From contig NC_079505.1 of assembly GCF_030052815.1 (NCBI RefSeq), forward strand, positions 25,870,843-25,934,842: 64,000 bases of DNA, given 5' to 3'. The stretch comes from Hevea brasiliensis. Its lineage: Eukaryota; Streptophyta; Magnoliopsida; Malpighiales; Euphorbiaceae. Within the stretch, counting starts at the first letter, position 1. Every line of letters starts with the position of its first letter. Below, one piece after another: positions 32,672 through 45,185 of the stretch. Both the position numbers and the translations under genes were made by a program. The notes beneath the pieces are model-generated. The model was not told where the DNA came from. It made no database searches and saw only the letters and a list, made by a program, of their open reading frames with translations.

Positions 32672-34390
32672 TGAGAAGAACAAAAGTGAAGAAATTAGTT
32701 TATTCTTTGACCCAGAAATAGAAAAGATAGCTAGAGACTTAAGAGCAAAAGCTAAGGGGAGAAAAATAGAATTTAGAGCTCAACAATAACAATAACAAAG
32801 AGAATAAGAGCAAGAGTAACCACAGGAAGCATTGGCTAACAATAACATTAATACCAACAACCATTCTATAAAGGATCATGCCTATCCTAACATTGGGGAT
32901 TTCATGCCCAGTATCACAAGACCAAGAGTAGAAGCTAATAACTTTGAATTGAAGCCTGCATTTTGTCAGATGGTATAACAATCACAATTTAGGGGAAGTC
33001 CAAGTGAAAATCCACATGTGCATTTGGCACACTTTCTTGAGATCAGTGATATATTGAAGATAAATGGAGTTTCTAATGATGCAATTTCACTTAGATTATT
33101 TCCTTTCTCTTTGAAGGACTAAGCTAGAGAGTGGCTACATTCTTTGCCATTCTATCACAACATGGGATGAACTTTCTCTAGCATTTTTAGCTCAATATTT
33201 CCCACTAAGCAAGATAGCTAAGCTAAGAAATGAGCTGACTTCTTTCAAACCTAGAGATGGTGAGAGCTTGTATGAAGCATGGGAGAGATATAAGGATTTG
33301 CAAAGGAGATATCCACAGCATGGAATTCCTAAGTGGATGCTTGTTCATCACTTTTATAATGGTGTTTCTCCAGCTGTTAAGAGTAAAATTGATGTATCTT
33401 CTCGAGGTGAGCTTATGGAGAAATCTAAAGATGAAGCTTTTTCTACTTTTGATAAAATTGCTCATAACAACTACAAGTGGAGTTGTGAGAGGAGTGAGAT
33501 AAAGAAATTGGCTAGTATGTTTAAGCTTGATGCCATGAATATGATTAATGCTAAGTTTGATGCTTTGACAAGGAAGATGGATAAGCTGAGCATGAAAGTA
33601 GATTCTTCAATTGGAGGTTCAAGTAATTCAGTAGATGTTGGAACTACAAATGTGAATTGTGCTATTGATTTTCCTACATTTGGTCAAGACTTTTCAAGTG
33701 AACAAGTGGATTATGTGGGGAACTACAATCAAAAGCCAGGTGTTAACCCATTTTCTGCAACTTATGATCCAACATAAAGAAATCACCCTAATTTTTCTTG
33801 GGGAGGTAGACAAGGACAACATCAGAATTTTCAACAATCTCCTGGATATCAATAATATTAGAATTTTTAGCACAATAAAGGGCCTCCTCCTAGAATTCCT
33901 AAACCTCAAAATGCATTTACTCCCCCACAACTACAATAACGTCTACTAGACAAGACAGCTAGATTGGCAACTATGATTGAGACTCTACTAGCAAACCATC
34001 AAAGTTAGTAATATATGATTTCTCAACTAACATCTAGAATGAATCAAATGGCATTACACAATAAGATATTAAAGAATCAAATAACTCAATAGGCAAGCTC
34101 TTCAAATAGCAAAGCATTTGGGAAGCTTCCTAGCCAACTAGAAAATTCAAGGGAGTATTGTAAGGCTATCACATTGAGAAGTGGAAAAATTCTAGAGAGT
34201 GGGGACAAAAAGGTTGAAGCAAAAGTTAAGGAAAAGAAAACTAGAAAGGGAGCTGAAGAAGCTGAAGTTAAAGCTGGAGTTGAAGCGGAAGAAAAAGAAA
34301 GTAAAGAGAAAGAGAGTGAAAAGGGAGAATCTAAATATGTGGCACCTAAGGCTTACATTTCACCTTTACCATTCCCACAGAGATTTTAGA
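32672..34390 (+). pseudogene. Element C Gag (heavily decayed)
   Basis: Begins at ATG near 32672 with a frameshift after MRRTK; the continuing frame reads SEEISLFFDPEIEKIARDLR, matching the start of Gag in E (GELIFDPEVEKTAKRLR). The core has FRGSPSENPHVHLAHFLEIS, AISLRLFPFSLKD and the open piece 33268-33777 with MYEAWERYKDLQRRYPQHGI. The C-terminal part is asparagine and glutamine-rich, then AITLRSGKILESGDKK, with a lysine and glutamate-rich stretch to 34390. At least ten stop codons, many at glutamine sites. Confidence 0.85.
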
Positions 34391-35250
34391 AAGTAAGTTT
34401 GGATGAATAATTTGGAAAGTTTTTAGTGATGTTGAAGTATTTGCATGTGACTATTCCTTTCACTAATGCCTTAGCACAAATGCCTTAATATGCCAAGTTT
34501 TTGAAAGAAATTCTATCTAACAAGAAGAAGTTGGAAGAATTTGAGACAGTAGCTCTTACAGAAAAAAGCAGCGCTATCTTACAAAATAAACTTCCATCCA
34601 AGTTGAAAGATCCTGATAACTTTTCAATACTATATCACATTTGAGATCTCAGTATAGATAAACCTTTATGCGACCTTGAAGCTAGTGTTAGTTTCATGCC
34701 TTTATCCATTTATAAGAAGATAAAGATTAGCCTACCACTATTTCACTATAATTAGCAGATAGGTCTATTAAATTTCCAATTAGGGTGATTGAGAATGTGC
34801 CTCTAAAAGTAGGGAAGTTTTTCATACTAGTGGATTTTGTAATATTGGAGATAGAAGAGGATGTACACATTTCTATTATTCTTGGTAGACCTTTTCTTGC
34901 TACTGTTGGTGTTGTTATTAATGTAAAGAATGGAAAGCTTACATTGGAAGTTGGGGAAGAAAAAGTTGAGTTCAATTTGTTTCAAGCAATGCAAAAGAAA
35001 GATGACTCAGATTCATGTTTGAGAGTTGATGTAATAGATGAGTTAGTTGAAGAAGTGCTCAAAAACATCCTAAAGATCCCTTGGAAGCTTATTTGGTCCA
35101 CAACATCACTAAAGGGGATGAAATTGTAGAAGCTGCAGAATATGCTCAAATTTTGGAAGGAAATTCACCTTTATTGAAGATTTGAAGGAAGATGCTACTT
35201 CACCACCAATTCTTGAAGAAAGTGAAGCACCAAAGGTAAAGTTAAAACCT
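34391..35250 (+). pseudogene. Element C protease (broken)
   Basis: Reads KLPSKLKDPDNFSI then CDLEASVSFMPLSIYKK; the usual Athila form is DLGAS, so the catalytic glycine is E here. Frames shift near 34740. The 34785-35129 piece has VPLKVGKFFILVDFVILEIE, IILGRPFLATVGVVINVKNG and EKVEFNLFQAM, the typical protease tail of this lineage. Confidence 0.82.
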
Positions 35251-35260
35251 CTTCTATGCT

Positions 35261-36403
35261 TTGTTAAAACCTCTTCCAATAAATTTCAAGTATGCTTTTC
35301 TTAGTCAAAATTCTACATATCCTGTGATTATTAGTGCTAAGTTAAATGATTGTGAAGTTGAGAAATTGTTAAGAGTTCTTAGAGAGCATAAGAGGATAAT
35401 TGGTTATACCATTGATGATATTAAAGGAATACATCCTTTTATGTGCATGCGCAGAATTTTATTGAAAAATGATCATAAAGCCTCTAGAGAGTCACAAAGG
35501 AGATTAAATCCAAATATGAAAGAGGTTGTGAAAAAAGGGATCTTGAAGTTGCTAGATGCGGGTATCATTTACCTCGTCTTTGATAGCACTTGGGTAAGTC
35601 CAATTCATGTTGTACCCAAAAAGGGTGGCATCACAATAGTGAAAAATGAAAATTATGAACTTATACCTACTAGGATTGTAACTGGATGGAGAATATGCAT
35701 AGATTATAGGAAATCGAATAGTGCAACTAGGAATGACCATTTTCCATTGCCATTTATAGATCAAATGCTTGAGAGATTAGCTCATCATTCTTATTTTTGC
35801 TATTTGGATGGTTATTCAGGGTTCTTTCAGATCCCTATTTACCCAGATGATCTGGATAAAACTACATTTACATGTCCTTATGGTACCTTTACATATCAAA
35901 GGATGCCATTTAGATTATGTAATGCCCCAGCCACATTTCAGAGATGTATGATGTCCATTTGTTCTGACTTATTGAGGATATTATGAAAGTGTTCATGGAT
36001 AATTTTTTTTATGTATGGAAAATCTTTTGGTGAATGCTTATCTAACTTGTCTAAGGTTTTACAGAAATGTGAAGAGTTTAATTTAGTTTTGAATTGGAAA
36101 AAGTGTCATTTTATGGTATAAGAAGGAATTGTTTTGGGACATCTTGTATCAAACAGGGGTATTGAGGTGAACAAGGCAAAGGTAGAAGTAAATGAGAAAA
36201 TGCCATGCCCAATATCTATGAAAGCAGTGAGGAGTTTCTTGGGACATGCTGGATTTTATAAAAGATTCATTAAAGATTTTTCTAAGATTTTTAAACCTCT
36301 CACTAATTTATTGAGTACAGATGTGGAATTTAATTTTGATATTGATTGTCTAAATGTTTTTTATAGGATAAAAGAGGCTTTGATATCTGCTCCTATTATG
36401 TAG
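35261..36403 (+). pseudogene. Element C reverse transcriptase (broken)
   Basis: Open for 241 codons (35261-35986): VISAKLNDCEVEKLLRVLRE, GYTIDDIKGIHPFMCMRRIL, WVSPIHVVPKKGG, GWRICIDYRKSNSATRNDHF, FCYLDGYSGFFQIPI and MPFRLCNAPATFQRCMMSI. The frame breaks before the FMDD-type site (the next piece reads KVFMDNFF). The connection region 36134-36403 has MGHLVSNRGIEVNKAKVE and RSFLGHAGFYKRFIKDFSKI. Confidence 0.88.
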
Positions 36404-36950
36404 CTACTTAATTGGTCATTACCTTTTGAGTTGATGTGTGATGCAAGTGATTATGCCATTGGGACTATTTTAGGTAAAAGAAAGGACAGGACGGTGTATG
36501 TTATATATCTGCAAGTTAGACTTCGGATGATGCTCAAGTGAATTATGCTACCACATGAAAAGAATTTTTAGCGGTGGTATTTGCAGTAGATAAATTTAGG
36601 TCTTATCTTGTGGGATCAAGAGTAATAACATACATAGATCATATTGCTATCAAATACCTTTTACAAAAAAAAGAGACTAAGCCTAGATTGATAAGATGGA
36701 TACTACTCCTTTAAGAGTTTGATTTGGAGATTAGGGACAAGAAATGAGTAGAAAATGTGGTGGCTGATCATTTATCTAGATTGAGTCAAGAACAAAGAGA
36801 AAGTTTATGGAAAAAACTTCCAATTGATGATTACTTTACTAATGAGCAGCTTTTCGCAACTATTAGTGCTAAAATCTCTTGGTATGCTAATTTTGTGAAC
36901 TATTTGGTGTGTGGAATTCTTTCACCTGATTTGACATGGTAGCAGAAGAA
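36404..36950 (+). pseudogene. Element C RNase H (broken)
   Basis: Recognisable [37 protein letters not shown] words and RLIRWILLL before [16 protein letters not shown], in several frames with stops (36401, 36712 and others). Compare the better-preserved RNase H of E at 54193-54468. Confidence 0.8.
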
Positions 36951-36999
36951 GAAATTTCTTTTTGATGTTAGATATTATGATTGGGAGGAACCATTTTTT

Positions 37000-38172
37000 T
37001 TTTTCAAAAGATGTGGAGATGGCCTAATTAGGAGATGTCTAATTGATGAGGAGTTAGAGGATGTGATTAGATATTGTCATTCTTTACCATATGGAGGTCA
37101 TATGAGTTTTTCAAAGACTACAGCAAAAGTACTTCAAGCAGAGTTCTTTTGGCTACATAATTTTAGAGATGTGAGGAAATTTGTGAGTCTTCTAATAGAT
37201 GTCGAAGATAGGAAACATCTCTAAAACAGACGAGATGCCCCTCTAAAACATATTGGAAGTGAAACTTTTTGATGTGTGGGGTATTAACTTTATGGGATTC
37301 CATCATCCTTTGAGAACAAATATATCTTGATTGGACTAGATTATTTAAGCAAATGGGTTGAAGCTATACCATCTCCAACCAATAACGTTAAGGTTGTGTT
37401 CAAATTTCTCAAGAAATTCAATTTTGCAAGATTTGGAGCTCCCCGTGCCATTATAAGTGATGGAGGTTCTCACTTTTGCAACCATCAATTTAAGAGATTA
37501 TTGCAAAAATATAGAGTTAAGCATAATGATGCAACACCATACCATCCACAAATTAGTGGTCAAGTAAAGATTTCAAATAGAGAGCTAAAAAGGATTCTTG
37601 AAAAGGCAAAGAGTAGTTCAAGAAGAGATTGGTCATTAAAGTTAGATGATGCTATTTGGGCTTATAGGACAGCTTTTAAAACTTCCATTGGTACAACCCC
37701 TTTTAGATTGATTTATGGGAAAGCTTGTCACTTTCCTTTGGAGTTAGAACATAGAGCATATTGGGCCATAAGAACACTGAATTTTAATTTCAAGGCTACT
37801 AGAGAAAAGAGAATGTTGCAATTGAATGAGCTTGAGGAGCTTAAACTTGATGCTTATGATAATGCTAAGCTTTACAAGGAAAGAACTAAGAGATGGCATC
37901 ATAAGCACATTAGGAGGAGAGAATTTAATAAAGGAGATGCAGTTCTTTTGTTTAATTCCAGGTTAAGGTTATTTCTTAGAAAATTGAAGTCAAGATGGTC
38001 AGGGCCTTATACAGTTATAAAAGTATATTCATATGGGGCTATTGAAATAGGGAATGAAACTTCAAGTACTTTCAAGGTTAATGGGCAAAGACTTAAGCAC
38101 TATATTATTGGAGAGCCTACACAGAAAGTTGTAGAGTTTTCATGGCCTAGTTCACCAAATGGGGTTGTTTAA
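37000..38172 (+). pseudogene. Element C integrase (281-codon open core plus damaged zinc finger)
   Basis: The damaged H2C2 region is near 37060-37210 (YCHSLPYGGHMSFSKTTAKV). The long open piece 37327-38172 has LDYLSKWVEAIPS, the catalytic D in IISDGGSHFCN, then GQVKISNRELKRIL, where the usual family form has E in place of K. The C-terminal half (FKTSIGTTPFRLIYGKACHF, GDAVLLFNSRLRLF, SRWSGPYTVIKVY) is complete and ends in TAA. The missing catalytic Glu means even the open part would be inactive. Confidence 0.88.
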
Positions 38173-39419
38173 GTGACTTGAAGTGAAAGTCAAGCTAAAG
38201 ACCTTAACTTAGCGCTTCTTGCGAGGCACCCTAAGCTTTATTTTTGAAGTTTGATTATTTTTCTTTCATTTAAGTTTTAAAATTTATCAACTTTTATTTT
38301 AGTTTTTACCCATTCAACTCAAAAGTGACATTTATTTGTCTTTTGTAGATTATTTATGAAGATTGGGCAAATTAGAATTTGTTGCAAAAGGGAAGAACTG
38401 AAGGGCAACAATTATGAAAAAAAAAATTATGCATTTCCTTAGTCCCTATGAATAGTAACTTTCTTTTACTTATGCTAATTAGCTAATATTGGAATTTGCT
38501 TGATAGCACATGTTCAATTGTGTGTTTTGTATATTTGTTAAATGTAACTTGAATAAAGATTAATCTTGGTATTTTGGACTGATGTGCGCTTTATTAAAGT
38601 GCAAAAATTATGTTTGTTGAATTTTATCTTTTAGTGTATTTATGGTTTTCATTGTTTGTTAGAAAATTCTTTATGTTTTTATTCATGTTGTTATTCATGG
38701 TATTGTTCATGTTGCTTTGGAAATCAATTTTCATATCTTTTATTGAAATTTTGAGTGCTTAACATGTGCCTTAGATGCTGTTGATGAAGTTGTTTAAGTA
38801 TAAGCTTAGGTATAAGTTAATTTCATGGGGCTGCATAGGTTATCTACAAAATGTGCTTATTTTGAGCTATTAAATTCTTAATTTTTACATGTTCCTATTA
38901 TGCTTGATATGTTTTTGAGAGTTGTTGAGTTAAATTCTTTAATTTTCTAGTGTTAGTGTGCATTTGGTGCTTACTGAGGGTCGAGATTATTTTTGGTAAC
39001 ATTTAAAATGTTTTTAGTAAGCAAAATCACAATTTTCACCAAACCTGCCGAAATTTGCTAATGATATTGCTTACCCTTAGCCACTACCCTATGCAACTCC
39101 TGCACACCCTAAGTCATTTGTGCATACCCTATATCATGCTTACCCTAAGCTGCTACCCTATATAATTCCTATTTATCCTAAGCAATTTTGTGCTCACACT
39201 AAGCCACCAGTTAAGAACGCTGTTTTAAAACCCTAATTTTTCTCCCTTTACCCCACATTTCCTCAACTCACTTACCCAGAGTCAGCACCACTCTTTCCAT
39301 CACCTTTACTAAGTTGTTTTTAGGAGCAGTTAGGGAAGTTTCTTACCTCTTTAATGGTTAAAACTAAATAGTGGTCTACCTATAAGCCACAAAAATCCAA
39401 AAACTTCACTAAATCAATA
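38173..39419 (+). other. Spacer between integrase and the downstream ORF of C
   Basis: About 1.25 kb, AT-rich and non-coding. The word cttagcgcttcttgcgaggc near 38207 is the conserved segment found just after integrase in Athila elements. Runs of cctaagc-type repeats lie at 39070-39200. Nothing else recognised. Confidence 0.6.
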
Positions 39420-40291
39420 ATGGCAGACACCTCCCCTTGTTCAACCTCTTCAAACCCTTACCCATCTTCTCCTCCACCATCTACACTATTACCATAAGAC
39501 CAAACACCTACACTTATTCCACCTACCCCTGTTACTCCATAAGAAACACCCATTGAAACCCCTACTCTAATCCTTCCACCAACAACAATCACTGAAACCC
39601 CTTTACCTCAAGCTACTCCATCCATGCTTGAACTTGGTCCTGCTCAAGTAAAACCCAAAATAAAAATTAAAATGGCTATGGGTAGAATAAAGAAAGCCTG
39701 TGTTTCAAAGAGGAAAGTTTCTTCACCTATTCCTATGGAGTTAGGTTCTCAACCTAGGGTTTCCTCTGAACTAGTTAGCAAGAGAACTAGGTCTACTACA
39801 TCATTTTCCTTACCTAGCACTCGAGCGCCTGCTTTTCAGTCACCCATGGCATCTTCTTAGCTTGCTGAGGGTTCAGTAGCACCTTCTGCATCTATAGATG
39901 ATATTGAAGAGGTAAATTCTCCATTACTTTAGGCTTTTAAAGATGTTGATATGAAAAATGCCTATAAAAGTTTAGCCTCTAAACCCATTTCAGTAATAAA
40001 ATATATGGATGAACAAATTTTAAAGGAATTAGGAATTCATGATGTTGTATTTGCATATTTAGATGCTGTGAATTGGACTGAGTTTGTTAGGATTAGATAA
40101 CCGGTATATAAAGACCTCACTTTAGAGTTTTTAACTTCTCTAAGGCTGGGTTTCAAACCTAATGTAGTAGGACATAGGGATTTGATACACTTTAGATGTG
40201 CTGGTGTAGATAGAGAGTTGGATATGGGCTCCATGAGTGCCATTTTTGGTTTTAAAGATGAAGGGTATAAACAAATTGAATGGCAAGGTCC
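39420..40291 (+). pseudogene. Athila downstream ORF (ATHILA ORF-1-like, env position), truncated by D
   Basis: A single frame runs from ATG 39420 (MADTSPCSTSSNPYPSSPPP) to the D junction with five stop codons and no frameshift. Every stop (CCA-TAA-GAC, CCA-TAA-GAA, TCT-TAG-CTT, CTT-TAG-GCT, AGA-TAA-CCG contexts) is one C-to-T step from a glutamine codon. The N-terminal half is proline, threonine and serine-rich with a basic cluster (RIKKACVSKRKV). The C-terminal half has YMDEQILKELGIHDVVFAYL, WTEFVRI and YKDLTLEFLTSL, similar to the Pfam ATHILA ORF-1 family (PF03078). The role is unknown; it sits where some elements carry an env-like ORF. Confidence 0.75.
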
Positions 40292-43200
40292 TGTGACACT
40301 CCTTACCCGTCTACAGTATAGCCAAGCAAGATATGCCACACTGTGTACCGGAATACCATATTTTATCTCAATTATTTTTATCCTTTCTTAATTTATTTCT
40401 TTATGATGATGAAATGCAATTTGGGAGATTTGACTCATTTAAGTCATTTATAGAAATTATAAATTCATTTGAGGTTCCCAAAAATTTATAGAAAATTCAG
40501 TAGAGTACCGGCTAAAAATGGAGAAAATAGTTCTTCAGAACCTGTGAAAAACACTTCCAATAATCATTTTTATTCGACAACTCCCAATTATCACATCAAT
40601 TTTCAACAATTTCTCAAACTTTCCAATCATTCAATTCACATCATATTTATACTCAAATCATAAATAAGTACTCAAATTTCATTTATGAACACCATTTACA
40701 AATAATTTCATTAATACATAATCACATAAGTTTCAATATACATGACAAAATAAAAGTTTAATTATAAAATTTACAAAAATAAAAAACACAAAATACAAAA
40801 TTGTAGCCTAGCATTCTACCAATGCACTGTAGCTGAGAGGTGATACAGGACACTAGCAGATCTGACTTTCACCCTGACTTGGGTCTACTGGGATCGCACT
40901 CTGTATCTCCAGTACCTACGCGTGGCAAAAAGCAACGCGCTAAGCAATAATGCTTAGTGGTGCCAATAATAAAATAAAAAAAACTAAAAGAAAATAAATA
41001 TGCAGTGTGTATATTGATGTCTCATGCAGATAAATTTTTGGTAATTATTTGTAGTCTTATTTATTTGGTACTTGTTATATCCATTATTTCATTAAATTTA
41101 TCAACTTTCATTTTTGGTTGCCCAAGTAACCTATACTGGATGACTGGACTGGATAAATGGGTAAACTGGCACTGGGTACCAAGTACCTCAGGCCGTCACA
41201 CCATCGGTCACATAGTGTCTTCCGGTATGCAACAGAACAGCTAATAAGCTTTAATAATATTAGGCACAAAGCCAAGTATCATCATAATATCAGAATGGCT
41301 AAAAATGATAAAATCACAGAATGGTATAATGCCATGTGCAGTACTGCTAACTGAACCCTATTGGCATGCTAACCTATCCAAACCAATCTTACTAGGTGTA
41401 CTAGGGCACATTACCAAGTTATTGATTGAATTTTCATGCTTTACATGTAAGGTTACTATTCATTTTACTATTTAGGTCAAATTATTGACTTTCCAATGCA
41501 TAATAGCTACATAAGTCCTAATCACATAAATTTACCACATTTTGGTTTCCAAAAGTGTTGGCAAAAGTTGTCAATCCATACTTCTAACCAATGGTGAATA
41601 AATCAGAAATTTCAGTTTTGGGTGCTATAGTTTATTGTTCCATTAGGCCATCCTACAGTAAGAATTTGGTCAAATGTTCTTCATCAAAGTTATTCCTTAT
41701 TGTATCTAGTTACATTTCACTTTTTGAATCACTCTATTTGGAGTTTTGTAGCTCAAGTTATAGCCTAAACACCATAACTGGCCGGATTGTAATTTTTCCA
41801 AAATTTCTGGGCAAAATCAATTCTGCAGTTTTTGTACACTAATTGCAGGTCAGTTTTTGGACATGTTGTGACCAAAATTTGGGTTTGTTTTCTTCATAAA
41901 AGTTGTAGGGCTATGTCTCAAATTTCTATCGGTATAAAATTCAGGTCAATTGGACCTTTCTACACTGAGTTATGACTAAATGAATGAACACTGTTCATTT
42001 AGTCATTTTGCCCAGGCAGAATGTAAGTCACCCGGATTTGGTCAATTTTTAGGGCATCCTATGTTTAGTTTATGGATAGAATTCCACCACCAAAATTGTG
42101 TCATTATGCGTCTAATTTCATGTTCAATTGGCCTTTCACCAATTGAACCTACACAATCCAAGTTATAGCTATCCAAACATGCTGGACTCACATCCAGACT
42201 TGCAGGGCACTCAAAGCAGCACACGCAACCTCAAATCCCAAGCTACTATTCACATCAATTCCTCATTATACTCAGCCAAATGGTGACTAATTAACCATTA
42301 GAACTTCTATTTACCAACACATAAGCAGAATCCCAAGTTTCCCCCAAACCTTAACTCCAACAACTTCAATACTTCATATACATGCAATCAATGAGTTAAG
42401 GCATCAAGTTCATATTCAATGGCAGCCATGTACAACTATAATTCATTCAAATTAAAGGAAACCTAATGTACCCTAAGGTTGCCAAAATTTGATGAAATTC
42501 AGCCATGCAAAATTTATTTAAATTAGCTTGGTTTCATACTCCATTCATGTTCTCCATGATGTATACACAAAGTAATTAAGACTAATTGGCACTAACCTGA
42601 ATTTAGCTAATCTCCAAGACTTGAAAAACTCCACTTTTCTCTTTCTAATGGCTTCCTTGAGGTTGTTTAAGGTGTGGGGTAAAATTTTAATGAAGAGAGG
42701 TTAGGGTTTTATGGTGAAACAAAGTAAGAATCAAGCTTGGGAAGTGAGGTTTAATGGAGGTTGAGAGAGTGAGAGAAGTTGCCGATTGATGAAGGAAGAA
42801 GAACATATTTTTTTTTTGTTTCAATTTTGCCTCATTTTCCCTTTTTAATGAATTTGCTTGATTGTGATTGGTGGAGAGAAATTTTAATGACATCATGTGA
42901 TGTCAAAAGTCCCATTTTTTTCATTTTCCTTTTCTTTTTTTTTCTACTTAATTTCAATTCAATTTTTAGCAATATTTATTCACATTTTATGTTACACAAA
43001 TTATTTATTTAACTGGACAAGTTAGTCAAAAATCATCTCTGAAGACGAAATGACCAAAATGCCCTCCGTTTGGCTTATTGAGCCAAAATTGTCTGTACCG
43101 ATCAAAAAATTTTTCTAAGTATTTTCTTGGTATTCTAATGCCATAGAAACCTCAATGACTCTTCTCTAGAGTCCAAAAAACTATTTTTTTTCTCTTGGGT

Positions 43201-43442
43201 TTAGGGCTCTTAGTTGCGAGGACCGCAACTTTTCACTGGGTTACCCATCGCTAAGGCACCGGCTCATTTAACTTGGTTGTATTTTATTTCTAAAATTTTT
43301 TGTAAATTTTTCTTATTAATATTTGAGTTAATTATGGCTCCTCACTTTAGTTTAAATGTTTTTCTAGACGTTCTAGCTGTCCGGACTGACACCGGTATCG
43401 AAACAGTAGAATGTACGGAATTGCTACAGTGAGGGTGTTACA
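40292..43442 (-). repeat. 3' LTR of element D, about 3.15 kb
   Basis: On the - strand starts TGTAACACCCTCACTGTAGC at 43442 and ends GGGTAAGGAGTGTCACA at 40292. No gene supported inside; short open frames are chance. It shares words such as tttgtagctcaagttat with the F LTR, showing relatedness. Confidence 0.85.
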
Positions 43443-43455
43443 ACTCTTCCCCTCT
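43443..43455 (-). promoter_or_regulatory. Polypurine tract of element D
   Basis: AGAGGGGAAGAGT on the - strand, directly before TGTAACACCC. Confidence 0.8.
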
Positions 43456-43504
43456 AATTTAAATTTCGTCCTTGAAATTTACCTGATGTAAACAGTTGAG
43501 GGAA

Positions 43505-44939
43505 CTATTGCCTCATCGTCTCTTCACTTTCCCAAGTTGCCTCCTCGGTGTTGTGGTGCCTCCAAAGCACTTTCACCAGTGGAATCTGCTTATTCCTCAA
43601 CTCTTTCACTTCCCTAGCCAGGATCCGTATGGGTCCTTCTTCATATGTCAAATTCGGTTGTACTTCAATTTCTTCCATGGAGATGACATGTGAAGGATCT
43701 GAGGGGTATCTTCTTAGCATGGATACATGAAACACATTGTAGATCTTGTCCAGCTCTGGTGGTAAAGCTAGCCTGTAAGCCACTGGACCCACACATTCAA
43801 TGACTTCATATGGGCCAATGAACCTAGGGCTTAACTTCCCTTTTCTTCCAAACCTCAATACTTTTTTCCATGGTGACACCTTGAGAAACACCTTATCTCC
43901 AATTGCATATTCTATTTCTTTTCTCTTCAGGTTGGCATAAGATTTCTGTCTATCTGAGGCAACTTTCAGATTGGCTTTGATTAGCTTTACCTTCTATTCA
44001 GTCTGTTTCACTAGGTCTAGCCCTACCAGTTTATCTTTGCCCAATTCAGTCCAACACACTGGAGTTCTACATTTCCTCCCATACAATGCTTCATACGGGG
44101 CCATTTGGATGCTAGCTTGGTAGCTATTGTTGTATGTAAATTCTGCCTGTGGGAGGTATCTATCCCAACTTCCCTTAAACTCAATGACACAACTCCTCAG
44201 CATATCCTCAAGGACCTACCATATATTTCATGTTATTATTATCATTTTAGTTCAATATTCGTATTAATTCAATTGGTTTCAATGTTTACCTGGATTACTC
44301 TTTCTGATTGCCCATCCGTCTGAGGATGGAAAGCTGTGCAAAAGTGGAGTTGTGTACCTAAGGATTCGTGCAACTTTTTCTAAAATCTCGATGTAAACCT
44401 TGGGTCTCGATTAGATATGATGGAAAGTGGAATTCCATGCAGTCTAACTATCTCACTGATATACAATTCTGCTAACTTCTCTAGTGAGTAGTCGGTCTAA
44501 TCGCGAGAAAGTGTGCTGACTTCATTAATCTATCTACTATCACCCATACTGCATCATGCTTCTTCTGGGTGAGAGGTAGACCACTTACAAAATCCATGGT
44601 GACCCGATCCCATTTCCATTCAGGTATGCGTATGGGCTGTAGCAAACCCAATGGAACTTAATGTTCTGCCTTAACTTGCTGACATGTCAAGCATTTAGTC
44701 ATATAGTCAGCTATGTCCTTCTTCATACCAGGCCACTAATAATGAAGCTTCAGATCATGATACATTTTTGTACTTCCTGGGTGCATAGCATAAATACTAG
44801 TGTGTGCCTCTTTTAGAATACTAGCTTTCAATTCCCCATCATCTGGTACACACACTCTTCCTTTGTAGTACAGACACCCATCTGCTTTCACCTCATAGTT
44901 AGTTGCCTTTCCTTCTGAGATTTTGCTCATAGTAGCCAT
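43505..44939 (-). pseudogene. Element D integrase with C-terminal chromodomain (broken)
   Basis: Zinc region and lead-in at 44939-44736 (GCLYYKGRVCVPDDGELKAS, AMHPGSTKMYHDLK). The core from about 44650 is damaged by stops; TAFHPQTDGQSERVIQ near 44330-44290 carries the catalytic Glu. A 74-nt intron-like insertion (44216-44289) splits VIQ from VLEDMLRSCVIEF. The core tail is at 44203-43994. The C-terminal part 43891-43505 has FGRKGKLSPRFIGPYEVIEC, ALPPELDKIYNVFHVSMLRR and a chromodomain (LVKVLWRHHNTEEATWESEE), which in this family is thought to read histone marks and steer insertion. Confidence 0.88.
44216..44289 (-). other. 74-nt GT-AG intron-like insertion in the integrase of D
   Basis: On the - strand begins GTAAACATTG and ends ATATATGGTAG, very AT-rich. 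Flanks join CAG to GTCCTT as ERVIQ-VLEDMLR, the normal protein continuity; element F has ERVIQILEDMLRAC with no insertion. Since 74 is not a multiple of 3, the frame is lost without splicing. AGGT occurs at both boundaries. Confidence 0.7.
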
Positions 44940-45185
44940 TAACTTCTCATCTACCTTCTACCCATCTAAAATCTACTGTAGCAGGTTTAGCCTCACTTGC
45001 AACTCAGCCAAAATAGCTCCATCTCAAGCTAAGGATAGACGAGCATTCAATGATCTCAAAGCTGTGATGGATTTTTCGCTCAAAGCATCAGCAACTACAT
45101 TTGCCTTTCCAGGATGGTAGTCAATCACATAGTCATAGTCCTTCAGGAACTCAATCCATCATCTCTGTCTAAGGTTGAGCTTCTT

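Larger units (their letters stand above)
32541..40291 (+). mobile_element. Element C: Athila-lineage Ty3/gypsy element, outermost host of both nests
   Basis: Starts with ccagggattt, the tail of an Athila-type primer site, immediately after B's LTR. Then leader, gag, protease, reverse transcriptase, RNase H, integrase, a 1.2-kb spacer and an Athila-specific downstream ORF that is cut at 40291 by D. Both LTRs of C lie outside the window. Stops are very frequent and mostly CAA or CAG turned into TAA or TAG. Confidence 0.88.

Noticed and set aside
39420..40291. Functional env-like (retrovirus-like) glycoprotein in C
   Set aside because: No signal peptide, no clear membrane segment and five stops; the matching family is ATHILA ORF-1, of unknown function.
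40292..43442. Several 60-80 codon frames as small genes
   Set aside because: All inside the LTR of D, AT-rich, hydrophobic and without domain or conservation in the F LTR.
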